In this document: piece after piece, positions 29,312 to 40,930 of the stretch
Layout: each line of letters opens with the position of its first letter
How positions within the stretch are numbered: position 1 is the stretch's first letter
Assembly (NCBI GenBank): GCA_946902985.2
Contig: OX336389.2
Span: 337,378,444-337,442,443, forward strand
Source: Meconema thalassinum
Taxonomy: Eukaryota > Arthropoda > Insecta > Orthoptera > Tettigoniidae
DNA: 64,000 bases
Reading direction: 5' to 3'
Notes under the pieces: model-generated
Databases searched by the model: none
What the model saw: only the letters and a program-made list of their open reading frames with translations
Told to the model about the DNA's origin: nothing
Position numbers and translations under genes: made by a program

Positions 29312-29659
29312 ATGAAGTGCTATTCGTTATTTTTGTTCTTGTCACACGTCGTCTCCTCTATCGCTCAAGTTCTTGGTGTTGGTGAGGTTATATATGCCAT
29401 AAATGCCGGCGGCGAAACACATGTCGATAGCCTTGGTGTAAGATACGAAAGAGATCCTCTGCAAGGAAAAGTTGGAACTGCGTCAGACTATGGTAAACAA
29501 CTCTTGATAGGTCGTGTTTCTGCTCAGGACCAGGTGTTATACCAGACAGAGCGGTATCACCACAGTACATTTGGTTATGACATTCCAATTCATGAAGACG
29601 GCGATTATGTGATGATTCTGAAGTTCTGTGAGGTATACTTCGGTGCTCCAAATATGAAG
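29312..29659 (+). CDS. Malectin, exon 1 (N-terminal 116 codons)
   Basis: The exon encodes a signal peptide (MKCYSLFLFLSHVVSSIAQ, residues 1-19) and the N-terminal half of the malectin carbohydrate-binding domain: VIYAINAGGETHVDSLGVRY (28-47), VGTASDYGKQLLIGR (55-69), DQVLYQTERYHHSTFGYDIP (73-92), EDGDYVMILKFCEVYFGAPN (95-114) and MK. It ends AAG at 29659, followed by GTGAGG, a good splice donor, phase 0; vertebrate malectins continue here with VFDV. Malectin is a type I ER membrane lectin that recognises Glc2-high-mannose N-glycans with ribophorin I in glycoprotein quality control. The reported aromatic ligand contacts (in ASDYG, YQTERY and FGY) are kept; the distal Asp and transmembrane helix would be in later exons. 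ATG 29312 was chosen because the signal peptide follows at once. Confidence 0.92.
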
Positions 29660-30079
29660 GTGAGGCTCATTAGCAAACATGAGGGTGTAATGTAGAGTAA
29701 TGTTATGAAGTTGCTAGACCTGTAGGCCTAGGCTTTGACTAGTAACCTTGTGGTGCATAGGTAGCCTACCTTTTGGAAACGGGAAAGAACATTTTTTTCG
29801 GTCAGAGAGTTCTTATTACAATAATATTATAGGCCTTGTTCCATATTATGTTATAAAAATCTTACAGAAAAATTGCTGAAATTAGAATAACTCTTATTTC
29901 GGAGAGCTGACGCATGACCAAACTGTATTAAAAGTCCGTAATATACTCAACTGTGCATGCGCACAGGATATGTGCAGCGCATGCGTCAAAGATTCAAAAT
30001 TTCAGAGAATAATATCTCATAGCTCTCGACAGGCTGTGATAATGCGCTTCCCCATACTCCTCTGTAGCGATATTAGAAG
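29660..30079 (+). other. Start of malectin intron 1
   Basis: Follows the GT donor. No repeat was recognised, but CATGCGCA-type words cluster at 29955-29985. No downstream malectin exon (VFDV...DIF...AHDE) was seen up to 64000 on the plus strand. Confidence 0.55.
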
Positions 30080-31505
30080 ACTGTCTTGCCAAAAATTACC
30101 GATGTACTCAAGTTGGGTGAGACAAAGCCATTGGTTGTTACTTGGTTAGACGACGGTCAGGATGAAACCATTGGTCGCTAGTTGGTTAGAAGACTGTCTG
30201 GATGAAAATTACTGCTTGTACCACAAGCAAGGGTGTCTGGGTTTGAATCTTAAATTACTGAAATTAGCCAAAATACCTGTAGTAATGGTAGGGAAGAAAT
30301 CTGGAGATAATATAGTAATAGATGTTTACTCCTCTGTTGTCCGTAACCCACCCAGCCATCCCAAATAGGATCACGACTTATATAAATGAAATTGCAGCTC
30401 AGTCCGCCATTTCTAGCAACATGTACATGATCGCCAACCCAACTCATTCGGTACTATATCGCATCCGGTACTGTAAAACAAAAGAGCGCCGTCAAGTTAA
30501 TGCAAAACTGCGCCAAGTTTTAATTTCAACATGGATTGTGCGAGTTGCCACTTGACAATCTCGAATTTCAACCCAGAAATTCATAATGATAGTGACAAGT
30601 TTTTGAATCTATTACAAGAACACAATTGAATAGCGAAGACACTATCGTGCCTGAGATGTCACCGCGAATTGCAAGTGAAGTACTTAAAATCGACCGGTAA
30701 CATAATTGTGAGCTGCAACGAGACCCGTCCTGCACATGTTAACGAAAAGTGTAAGTAAAAGGCAACCCCTGGTTTTTGTCACGCACAGTGGAGGTGTCAC
30801 TCATCAATAATCTTTATCCAGGCCATTGGTTTTGCCCAGACCAATGGTCTTCATCCAGACCAATAATTGTTAGGTAGCGTGGGCCGCGTTAGCTAATATA
30901 AGCACCCCTGGTTTTTGTCACGCTCAGTGGGGGTAGTCGCGTATCAATAATCTTTATCCAGGCCAATGGTTTTGCCAAATATTTCTATTTTCAAATAATT
31001 ACAAAGTTACGTGTGCCGTGTGGTGTATTTTGTATCGGACATGTTGGCAACGCAATATGACATCAATGTCTCAGTCACAAACATTTGCCGTCGTTGAAGA
31101 AACTACAAATGAAGACCTTCATTTAAGCAATATTAGTGATATTTGTCAGTATATTAAACTTAGTGATATTTGACAGGAGCCTATTTTCAATTCCTAATGA
31201 CTCCCAGAAAGGTATGTGAATGATATATGTTCAATAATCTACCACGTTCTAGTTTCGTTCCTATAGAAAATGTTCTGGATTTCGATGGCAGCCGACACCC
31301 AGATCCCTTGTTTGTAGCTGCCTACAAGCAGTAATTATCGTCCAGACAGTCTTCTAACCTAGTACCGGCCAATGGTTTAGTCCGGGCAGTCATCTAACCA
31401 AGTAGCGACCAATGGTCTTGTCCAGACCGTCGTCCAACCAAGTAGCGACCAGTGGCTTTGTTTCCCCAAACTTTAGCACATCGGTAATTTTTAGCCAGGC
31501 AGTCA
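30080..31505. mobile_element. Foldback-like element with about 37-bp subterminal repeats
   Basis: The left arm (about 30080-30232) and right arm (about 31308-31505) are inverted copies. Each contains several units of CCATTGGTCGCTACTTGG, TTAGACGACTGTCTGGA-type sequence in tandem, and ends in AAAATTACCGATGT. The interior has diverged repeats CTTTATCCAGGCCAATGGTT (30820, 30953). No coding was found. Target duplication not resolved. Confidence 0.6.
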
Positions 31506-31879
31506 ATCCTTGCTACGGGGGAGTGCGGTGAAGTGAAGTTGGCGGCATTGCCTGATACAAGCCTTATCCATCATGTTAATGTGTTATTTCGTCAGTTTAT
31601 TACTGCAAAGTGAAAATGTTCATAATTTCCTTATTTAAGTGTGAATGTGGTGTTTCTTAACCCTCATGCAGTCGCACCTCATTTTATAATGTTAGTAGTT
31701 GCGTGGGGTGTTCACAACATCAACGGTGAAGGAGACGAGAACCTTTCTTTGACACTCACAACTTCATTAATACAGATGATACATGATTTTCATACCTACC
31801 TAGGGGACAATACCAATTGAAATTGCCATCCATTATCGCTAGTGCAATGTAAATATGTGCTAAATTACGTAAATATGTG
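31506..31879. other. No feature seen
   Basis: AT-rich sequence between two members of the foldback-like cluster; no ORF, repeat or RNA recognised. Confidence 0.4.
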
Positions 31880-33330
31880 TGTTTGTTTCTTGCTCATTGA
31901 ACAACGGCAGCCATGTTCCTCAAGCGCATGACATTTATGTCATGGTAGTGTTGCCAACATGTAAGATATAAAATACACCACCACATGAGGTCGGTCATAT
32001 GCGTGACCGCGCTACCTAGTACATTGATCATTGATCTAGGCAAAACCCATTGGTCTGGAGAATGATTAGGCTTATGCACGACAAAAACCAGGGGTGCATA
32101 TATGAATGGAGGAGACCAAATCCTGGGGCAAAACGTTCTTAAAATACTGAAGTTAGCCAAAATACCTGTGGTAATGGTTGGGAAAAAATCTGGAGATGAT
32201 GCAGTAATACATGTTCACTCCTCCGCCTACTATTAACCACGCTCCTTCCCGTTTTGGAACATGGCTTATATATATAAAATGCCAGCCGAGGCCGCCATTG
32301 TGTGCGTGATTTATGAACAAAAACAGTATAGCCAACCCCCACACATGCGGTACTACTGTATAGCCGGTCTCGTAAAACAAAAAAGCACCTCTTCAAAACA
32401 AATCGCCCACACGCTCAAGACACCCGAGTGCACCAGGATTTTTTAAATTATCTATATCCTCCCATCCGCTAAGACTGAAATTACCCAAAAACGCACGAGT
32501 AATTTTCATCCAGACCAATGGGTTTTGCCTGGGCTAATAATTGCTAGGCAGAGCCACGTTAGCTAATATATACACCCCTGGTTTTTGTCACGCACAGTGG
32601 GGGATAGTCGCGCATCAATAATCTTTATCCAGGCCAATGAAATGAAAATCCACAGCCTGCTTCCAGTCTCCGACCGGGTCAGGAATGGAATGAATGAAGC
32701 CCCCATCTAGCGGCGAGGATATGAACTGTGCCGGCTGCCGAGGCCTGACGCACTCCTCTATCCAGGCCAATGGTTTTGCCAATTAATGCTTTTTCACATA
32801 ATTACAATATTACATGTGTGGTGTATTTGTATCCCTTATGTTGGCAACAATGAACTGTCGTCAATTTGGGCTTCTGAGTAACAGTTGAGGAGAGGTGAAC
32901 CCACGGAAAAATTAACTAAAATCTTCTGATATTGGCCATAAATACCTTCTGTAATGATTCAAAATAGATTTAGAAGGGATGCAGTTCACTCCTCCGCTGT
33001 CTATAACCCACTCACCATCCCAATTTATATCGCTACTCATGTAGTAAAATTCCAGCTGTGTCGGCCATTATCTGTGTGAATTTTGCACAAGTACAGTATT
33101 GCCAACCGCAATGATACCCAACACGTATGGTATTAATTGTATAGGCAGTCTAGGTAGGCTCGCATTCTGTGGGGGATTCAAATTAAAGGAACAGTGGTTT
33201 TGACAAAGTTTACAGCCTAACACATCCAATCCAATGGTTTTTTGACTGGTTGCAGCCTAACTCATCCAGAACAGTGGTTGTTTACAATGGTTACAGCCTA
33301 ACATGTCGTCAACAGTGCCCCACTAGCTTC
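31880..33330. repeat. Two further copies of the foldback-like family
   Basis: Bases about 32140-32400 and 32915-33150 repeat the interior seen at 30255-30480 (GTTAGCCAAAATACCTGTGG, ATCTGGAGAT, CACTCCTCCGC, TATGCC-type words), all in the same direction. Bases 31890-32100 are inverted relative to 30890-31080 (GTTGCCAACATGT, CACGACAAAAACCAGGGGTG). Bases 33190-33310 carry about 50-bp units AGCCTAAC, CATCCAGAACAGTGG. The copies are diverged and interrupted by a SINE. Confidence 0.6.
32640..32758 (-). repeat. SINE-like element (GGAGTGCGACAGG family), copy 2
   Basis: A 14-bp target duplication TATCCAGGCCAATG flanks it (32626-32639 and 32759-32772). On the minus strand it begins GGAGTGCGTCAGGCCTCGG and ends GGATTTTCATTT. 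It matches 18835-18953. The insertion lies in a foldback-like repeat. Confidence 0.88.
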
Positions 33331-34628
33331 CCACAGCCAAGGCCCCACCTCAATCCGACCATTCTGACCTTTGTTTTGTCCAATCGAATGGATTTTGACA
33401 TTGGTTTTAGCCTGCGTGCAATTTCAGTTGGAGCACTTAAAAGGGTATTATTAAACATTTTAGAGTAAATACTTCGGATATAATTGTCGACAACTGCGGA
33501 GTACATGGCAGTTTTGATAATTGTAAATTTTGTTGCGGTCACCAGTATCTGTGATCAAGAGCGATCGTATTTCGTATGCCTTGATCGCAAGTCAAATATT
33601 CTTAAATTAATGTGATGCTGTAATCTGACTTGGAAATGCTATCGTGTATCCTGACCCGTTCAAACACCATTAAGTGCACCCCAACTCGCTGTAGAATTGG
33701 TACCTGCAACTGGGGAAGAACTTTGTATTGGTCTTTTCGGGGGGAGCGAGCGATTACCCCTATAACCCCCCCATACTACAGACCTTTCTGTTTTGTAATA
33801 AGCATTTCAACAATGGCATAGATATAAGCCTACATGAATGTAAATATAGTATGGTAATTACGTTTATTACGAACCCTTATTTCTGTTAATTTTGAAGATT
33901 AAGACGGTAGACTTCCGGCGGGAACAGGTAACTGTTGCTTCAGTGGGTTGCTACTTCAGATAGGCTACTTTACATATTTACATAGCTGTGCATGCTACTT
34001 CACATACTATGGGATGTTTAGGTTGTTGGATCCCGAGTCATGAAGACAAATATTTTCAGAAATCGAACTGTGTGTGATTGATATAATGTACTGTAAATTC
34101 TTGAATATCGCAGCTTGACTGGCCCACAAATCCCCCGGACTTAACACTTCTTGAAAGATAGATGAGACATCTTAGGGCTGGTTCTACCGTCTCCGGGTAC
34201 ACCTGCTGGTAGCTCCACGGGAGATAACCATCTGCCAGCATAAAATCCCTGGCAACTTTGGTTGCGTTCTACCACGTCCATATGAGCGGCGGGCAGCTAC
34301 CCTGAAGTAGACAATGAAATACTAAAGATGGCAGGCCTGCTTTTGTGCGGCGGTGTCGCGGAGCCTATGGCGTGTCGTATTTTCGATTGCAATAAGACCG
34401 CCAAATATACCGTATTTCAAATGTATAGGCATGAAATCTCATCAACAGTAAGGCAATTTCTCTCGTTATTCCGAGTTGAGATGTGTCCTATTACTCCCAC
34501 GACAAAGATCGTTGTCGTAACCTAATGTGGTGGATTCGTCACATCACAGTATTATAATATTAACGAACTACTGTACCATAAAAAAGAGTTCATCTTGTTA
34601 ATAGAGCTTAATATAATACAGGCGTAAT
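33331..34628. other. No gene recognised
   Basis: A long stretch without recognised coding. Bases 34160-34310 have a GGGCTGGTTCTACCGTCTCC and, 100 bp on, GTTGCGTTCTACCACGTCC, perhaps the edge of a MITE; its other end was not found. Confidence 0.4.
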
Positions 34629-34706
34629 GATAAGAGTGGCTACGCGGTTAGAGCCGATTTCTTCGGAGCATGAGATTTGAGGTTCGATTCCTCTAATAGT
34701 ATCTTT
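34629..34706 (+). tRNA. tRNA-like sequence or SINE head (probably not functional)
   Basis: Has GTGGCTACGCGGTTAGAGCC (A-box-like), CCGATTTCTTCGG (stem-loop in the anticodon position) and GAGGTTCGATTCCTC (T-arm with B box). The acceptor ends pair only four bases (GATA/TATC). A T-rich stretch follows. More likely a tRNA-derived repeat than a gene. Confidence 0.35.
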
Positions 34707-35481
34707 TATCAAGCCTCCGTTCTTATTTATTGTTACCAGTGCATTATTATTCAAATATTGTCAGTTAAAATCGTTCATAGTGAATGTACAATGTTATAAT
34801 TCAGCAAGATAGCATTTCTAAACCATTGTTTTATTGCATACGGAACTGAACCCTTCCGTTTCACATCTAGTTGAAGTCATTGGCACATTAATGTACTGCT
34901 ATGTTAATATGATTATTATATATTGCGGAATAGAAACGGATCTAGGTGTAAGCCAAGATATAAATACCGGTACGCAAGTTCGTGTAGCCAGATATTTCAT
35001 CACCTATTTGTTGACCTGGGTCATGGCAGATCATGAATCCTTCTCAAAGATACAATGATACTGACAATCAAATATTCATCTTCGTCTAAAGGGAGAAGAT
35101 CTAAAATGCCCACAAAACCATCCATATTAAGACGAACTTTCACATTTTATTTAAATGTTGAATTAAAACATAAAAATGCTTGTAAACAAAGTATGCACTA
35201 CTATGTAGGCTATACCTATTCAAAGTGGTGTTATTTGGTTCATGCTGTATCAATTAATAATAAGAGAGCGGCAGGAAAAAATAAATGCGGAAGGTGGGAA
35301 TAGAACCTGTTGCGTTAAGATCCACAGACAGCGACGCTGGCCACTAAACCACGCTGACATGCCTTCACTGCACTGTTTACAAGTTTTATACAACCAGATG
35401 AATGTTTTAAATATTAATAAGTTATATGAAGATGCATGCTACTATTTCTAACATAGAACACTAATTGTTTTTGTGCCTATA
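34707..35481. other. Mostly featureless; tRNA-like segment on minus strand at 35290-35362
   Basis: The minus strand at 35362-35290 has GCGTGGTTTAGTGGCCAGCG and GGTTCTATTCCCACC, resembling A and B boxes. Nothing else was recognised. Confidence 0.35.
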
Positions 35482-36022
35482 CATGGTGTCCACAGGCAGG
35501 AAAAGTCAGGAAAGTGTGAAAAACTGACGTGAGTCAGGAAAAAATGGTGAAAAGTATTAGAAAGTCAGGAATTTTATATTAACCATACAGTATTTTGTGT
35601 TTTACGGCCATATTTTGATGTTATTAGTTCAACTAATCTCTAAAGTTGAAAAGCAGTAATAACTCACTGGACATTATGGTAAGTTTCCATTTTTACAGTA
35701 CATCATAGTAAAAACCTCTTCTACCTATTTTTTGTACGCATTTTTGGCGTTGGCGTAGGGATCTAGCGACCCCATCGTCCAGCACATTGCACTACGTGTC
35801 TGCAATCAGCCTCATAAATATTGTGACTTTACATTCATAAACAAGAAATTTTAAATGCCAAATATTTCCTATTTCCATACTGGCAATTTTGATATATATA
35901 TTTATTTGTTTGCTCAATAAACCTTTTTTCCGATGTTACGTTGACTTTGAGTCAGGAATTTTGTTGCAAAGTGGTCAGGAATAGTCAGGAAAATTGACAT
36001 TGAAAATTCTGTGGACACCATG
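35482..36022. mobile_element. TIR element, 541 bp, 5-bp target duplication CTATA
   Basis: Ends CATGGTGTCCACAG and CTGTGGACACCATG are perfect inverted repeats, flanked by CTATA (35477-35481 and 36023-36027). Subterminal repeats of AGTCAGGAAA-type words occur at both ends. No coding. It resembles the element at 51006-53719 in terminus (CANGGTGTC), repeat-rich subtermini and 5-bp duplication. Confidence 0.85.
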
Positions 36023-36101
36023 CTATATTAAACAGAAGACCGCAAATCATCTGAATTACGCATAATGCAAACGTTCGTCTGCCATGTTGGGCCGTTACCT
36101 G

Positions 36102-36779
36102 GGGCCTGTTCCACGAATAAACTTTGCAACTTTTCACTTTGCACTTTTCAATTCTTGCAAAGTGCAAAGTCTTTCTGTTCCACCATGATCTATGTATTAC
36201 TTTTCAATTTCTTTGCAAAGTGAAAAGTCTTTGCATAGGAATGATCCGATCATGTTTATTCCATGAACAAACTGTATATTTATTCCATGATTTAATGCTT
36301 TATTTTTCATGGTGAAACATGTCCCACTAATGACCACACAGTGATCTTAATTAATAAAAGTATTGATCAGGTGCAACTTTTAACCTGTCTATACTAAAGT
36401 GAGGTTATGAAAATTCATCCTGTCTTTGTACGTCTTCTTGTTGGATTCTTCATCACTATCCTCACTTGATGATAACAAAAGCTCCTGCGTAACATATTTA
36501 TAACACTAAACCAAATTCTGCGCCGAGAAACTAGTGTAGAGACTTGTTCATTAACAGCTGAAAAGGGAATAGTCTCTTTGCAAAGATTTCTGAAAACTTT
36601 TCAATCATTCCTTTGCACTTTGCATTTCTGCACCAATGGAGGAACATAACAGTCTTCTAAAGTGAAAAGATTTCTAACTTTTCACTTTTCACTTTGCAAG
36701 ACAAATCTGAAAAGTAATGGTGGAACAAAATCTGAATTGAAAAGTGCAAAGTTGCAAAGTTCATTCGTGGAACAGGCCC
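36102..36779. mobile_element. PIF/Harbinger-like MITE, 678 bp
   Basis: Ends GGGCCTGTTCCACGAATAAA and its imperfect complement (36779 inward) fit PIF/Harbinger termini (GGGCCTGTT). A 3-bp CTG flanks both ends (36099-36101, 36780-36782). Subterminal tandem AACTTTTCACTTTGCA words recur at both ends. No transposase. Confidence 0.82.
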
Positions 36780-37094
36780 CTGGCTGGCAAAGTTTATCGG
36801 CTTCTCGGAGCGGCCGACCCTGTCCTGCTGATAGTCGAACGGAAATCTCAGTTTATTCCGCGGGCAAGTTGCCTGGTCCTTTATCCGGTCCTTAGAAACA
36901 CGAGTAAAACATGGCTTCGCCATCTGCGAAATAGAGTTTAACTCCGGAATATCTTTATGAACAAATGGTTGGATATTGATCGCAGCTGAATCCGGAACTG
37001 TGAAGTGTCCTTGGCAGACCGAATTGTAGGAGAGCCCTTCATCGGGAGAGCACACCCCCATACGCCTGACCTGTGAATGGTAACCCAGCAACTG

Positions 37095-37245
37095 ACCCGG
37101 AAGCGAGATTGCAATTTCTAGTTCCCTTTTAGCATTGGAGAGCGATACGGCTTCCTGATTGGCTATTCTGACGGAACACAACTGCAGCAAAGGATGTGAT
37201 TAGTCAGCGTAGATATAGCGTGGAATCTATCAGCGATGTCGTTTC
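37095..37245 (+). repeat. Dispersed repeat, arm 1 of a distant inverted pair
   Basis: Contains GCGAGATTGCAATTTCTAGT, GCTTCCTGATTGGCTATTCT, GCAAAGGATGTGATT and AGCGATGTCGTT. It matches the reverse complement of 44791-44945 with moderate divergence, so it is a shared repeat of unknown class. Confidence 0.7.
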
Positions 37246-37449
37246 ATTAGGTTAAGATTTATATGCTAGTCAAATGTATGCATTCATAACGAAAAGAGAC
37301 CTAATACTTCAATAAATGCAATAGCAAACACTTAGTAAGTGATGACTAGGTACATCCATGATAATGACAAATTGCTTATTTTGTTGTTGTATTGATCAAT
37401 TCTCAAAATTTTGTTATTACCCATTTAAGAGCCGGCCGGAGTGGGAACG

Positions 37450-38352
37450 GATTTCGCCTTTCATTTCAAAAGCTCGCCACTAGGTTCGCTGTTGCTGTCG
37501 ACTGCAGCTAACTCCACTGGTAGTTTCATCGAGGGTGCCTAGAGGGCAGTGAGGGAGGCTCAAGGCCGTTCGATTCGATCCTATCCTCTCCTCCAGTCAT
37601 GACGAATAGAAATATTATTTCTATTATTCTTCATGCTCCAGTGTCTGTGTCACGCCAAAGTACCTTCAGAACATTGCGACCAGAATGTTCGTAGTGAAAG
37701 TCTGTATACAATCAACTGAACAGTCAAGGTATCCCCGGATTCAGTGAGTGAGTGGGTTCGAATCCCTCTGTCGGTCGTCCTTCAAAAGGTTTTGAGTGAT
37801 TTCCTATTTTCAACCCCATTATTATGCATATTATATATTACCTTCAAAGAACGATAGTGTGTAAAGTATTGTTCATAGTAGTTTTAAATGACGACTGGGA
37901 GAAGAAATAAGGATATCATATTAATATAAACACAACTTATAGCCACAAATTGTTTATTTATTTTAAATAGACACTGAATTAGTAATCAGATCTACATACA
38001 TACATACATTTTCCTAAGCTGGTCAGCTGAATTTAGTCTAACTTATAGTCGTCGACAGACTGTGTGTACGCGGGTAAATGTGATGAAACGATATAGGCTA
38101 TAAAACTCATTTTGACATTTTTGAAAGACTTAAAATATCAATTTTCGTAATTGGGGAATGCCGAAATCATCTCCCCGGTCAAAATTAGCCGCGCCTGGTT
38201 TCCGAACTATTTCTCATGAGTAGGGCTAGGATTTTTATGTAAATGCATATTGTTTCCCTTTCCTTATACACAACTAAAAATGATAAATGTCCATGAATTA
38301 GAACCTTAGCTATCATATAATTATATGTTGTTATATATTTTACATATTTGAT
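37450..38352. other. No gene; possible SINE head near 37740-37790
   Basis: GGGTTCGAATCCCTC at about 37764 resembles a tRNA B box, preceded by TTCAGTGAGTGAG. A (ACAT)n run sits at 37991-38010. Nothing else recognised. Confidence 0.35.
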
Positions 38353-38660
38353 CATTTTCTTTTTTGTCGTGTGGCCTGATGAGCGGCCGAGTGCAGGTCT
38401 TTCCAGTCGACGCCCGTGGGTCACCTGCGTGTCGGAATGAAAGATGAGATGAATGGATGAAAGTGGGTAAGGATGAGGAAGGAAGCGGCCAAGGCCTGTA
38501 GAAAGTACCGTCCCAGCATTTGTGGAGTTGAAAATGGGGAAACACGGAAAACCATTCAAGGACGGCCGACGGTGGGGCTCGAACCCACGTCTACCAAGTC
38601 AGCAGAGAGCTTGGCCCCACAGCCTAACGCTGCGCTTTAGCGAGCGTAGCCGTGGTGGCT
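38353..38660 (-). repeat. tRNA-derived SINE, family I, copy 2
   Basis: Matches 19804-20128 along its length: minus-strand head GGCTACGCTCGCTAAAGC and GGTTCGAGCCCCACCG, middle CGTCCTTGAATGGTTTTCCG, 3' part CGACTGGAAAGACCTGCACT, and an A-rich tail (T-rich at 38353-38366). Confidence 0.85.
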
Positions 38661-39288
38661 ATATACGTGTTGGTATATTTTATCATAATAGCATTTTTTA
38701 CTTTTTATGTAAAATTACATATACCGTCTCTTACTGTGATTGAAAAAAAGTATTTTTTCGCAAATGAAATAAACGGTAATTCAAAACAGTTAGGTATAAC
38801 AATATTTGTCCACTAGAAACTCAGGTACATGAAACGGATTTTCCAAGCTATTCATAACCAGCCGAGAAAGGGCAAGGGAAGAATTCCAAGTAAGATATTA
38901 GTGAAGATAAGGGGATGGGAATTCACATCACACATTGCCGGAGACTCATCGGCGGGATTTGGTTCATTTCAATTGTCCAGTGAATGCCTGAGACTCAACT
39001 TTTCAACGTTGATCATAAAGGCTACTAGCCTATATTTCCTCCCACCTCGCAAACAAAAAGTGACTCTGACAATACTTATTGTGGAGTTCGAACGCATTTT
39101 CTCATACATAATCATGGAATTTATTTAAATTTGCTATAATATGAACATGCTTAATTAATTAGTGTACCACCCATTATTTTGCAAAAAAAAGAATAAAATG
39201 AAGAATCTACAATATCATGTGCAATGTATATGATTTATATAAAAATTAAATCAGTATTACATACCGGTATTTCAAATTTTTTAATGTA
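38661..39288. other. No feature seen
   Basis: AT-rich; the open frame at 38829-39128 has no recognisable domain. Confidence 0.4.
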
Positions 39289-39297
39289 ATATTACAT

Positions 39298-39466
39298 AGA
39301 AGAAATGGAAGAACGCAGATGCCCCATGTGGAACCACCTGTCATCACTGCGGCAAATTGTGTGCCTCCCGCATTGGGCTGTATAGTCACCTCCGATCTCA
39401 CCAATGAGACATTCCGGATTGAAAGGCCAATCTACTCGATATGAATGTTTGCTATGATGATGATAG
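39298..39466 (+). mobile_element. LINE 3' end fragment with zinc-finger tail
   Basis: A 9-bp target duplication ATATTACAT (39289-39297 and 39467-39475) bounds a 169-bp insertion that reads WKNADAPCGTTCHHCGKLCA SRIGLYSHLRSHQ and stop: the C-terminal C2H2-like motif of some non-LTR retrotransposon polyproteins. It ends in an ATGATGATGATAG tail. A strongly 5'-truncated copy. Confidence 0.82.
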
Positions 39467-39475
39467 ATATTACAT

Positions 39476-40737
39476 TAAAATCCTAGCCTTACTCATCAGT
39501 ATATTGCCAAAATGGATCCAACTATGACATTTTAACGCATGATAACCTAGAAAGTCATCTCGAAATTGACATCTTAATTATTATGAGGTAACCCGTAGTG
39601 ACATTCTCACTCCGATACTTACGATGAATATATGGGACACAAGAGGGTAGCAGATCCTGACGTTATTCTTCCATATTTGATAAAAAGATCCGGGAAAAAA
39701 TAGCTTATCCTCTTGATATTAAATTTAATTTATCGATCAAGTCTTCGATATTTCCAGAGAAATGGAAACTTACTAAAGTCAGTCACAAGTCGGGTAAGAT
39801 CTCACTAATTCTTACCTATCGAACAGTACCGGTAGTTAATATGTTTGCCCCAAACAAACTTTACGAGCAAACACTTCATGAACACATAATTATTCAGGCA
39901 TACATGCCATTTTATTCACGATTCATAACACGGATTCATCCCTCGATGATCAACAATAACCAATTTTCACGAATCAGAAGTCATCTGGTTTAGATTAAAG
40001 GATAACATGCCGATGTAATATATACAGATTATTGGCAGAGTTAACCATCATGTAGCCTACAACTTACGAAAATGTCATATTACGGATCATACTTACAGTA
40101 TGTAAGAGGCAACACTTTGTATCATAGAGAAACGATCCATTCACCCTCTGGTGTTACCCTGGGATCGAATCTTGTGCCTCTGTAATTTTTATCTTAATTA
40201 ACCATCTCCGGGATGCCAATATATCATTATTATTATTATTATTATTATTATTTGCTATTGACGTGTAATCGTTTAAATACATTTATTCGTTATGGGATTG
40301 TATGCTGCTCCAAAAGATGAAGAAAAAATAAATTGGAACAAAACAAATTATTTAGATTTATAAGTGTCATCCGATTGCATTTACACGAAAACACACAAAT
40401 TTTGATAGAAAACACCACCATTTCCTATGTATTTCCCATCTCAAGTCATCTAGGTTTATGGTAGGTTATACTTTGATAAAAAAAAGTTATCCTTTTCTCA
40501 CCGTATTGATCGAATTTTTGAGATATATTCAAAATGCTGGGATATATAAGAAGATGCACATTTTATTTTAGGAACCTGTACATTGCTAAAGAATATATAA
40601 TGCATTCGTATGAAGTAGACTTGAATTTGGCTCAATAGTTTGGAACCCAAGATGTGCGAATGCTGACGATAGACTTGAATCGATAAAAAATAAATTCCCT
40701 ATATTCTTGGAATACAAAAGAACAAATGTATATCCTA
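39476..40737. other. No gene; (ATT)n microsatellite at 40224-40252
   Basis: AT-rich sequence with a (TTA)n run of about nine units. No ORF or repeat family recognised. Confidence 0.45.
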
Positions 40738-40930
40738 AATATGCTAAGCGGGAATGTGGTGGACCAGTGGTGTGGTCAAGCTGTTGGCCTCTCACCACAG
40801 CGGACCGGGTTCGGTTCCCGGTCAATGCATGTGAGATTTTCAAAGTGAAACGCCATGTCCAGTGGTTCGGATTCCACGTAAAAAGGAGGTGCCGTGGCAA
40901 TTGATCGCGAGATTGATGGTAACATAAACT
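40738..40930 (+). repeat. tRNA-derived SINE, family V
   Basis: GTGGTGTGGTCAAGCTGTTG (A-box-like) and ACCGGGTTCGGTTCCCGGTC (T-arm with B box) are followed by an unrelated body (CAAAGTGAAACGCCATGTCC). Only one copy in the window. Confidence 0.65.

Noticed and set aside
30114..30220. Possible CRISPR array from regularly spaced CCATTGG repeats
   Set aside because: Units are contiguous and diverged, and the set is inverted at 31308-31505, fitting a foldback element.
34629..34706. Functional tRNA gene
   Set aside because: The acceptor stem pairs only at four positions and the anticodon arm is irregular; kept only as tRNA-like.
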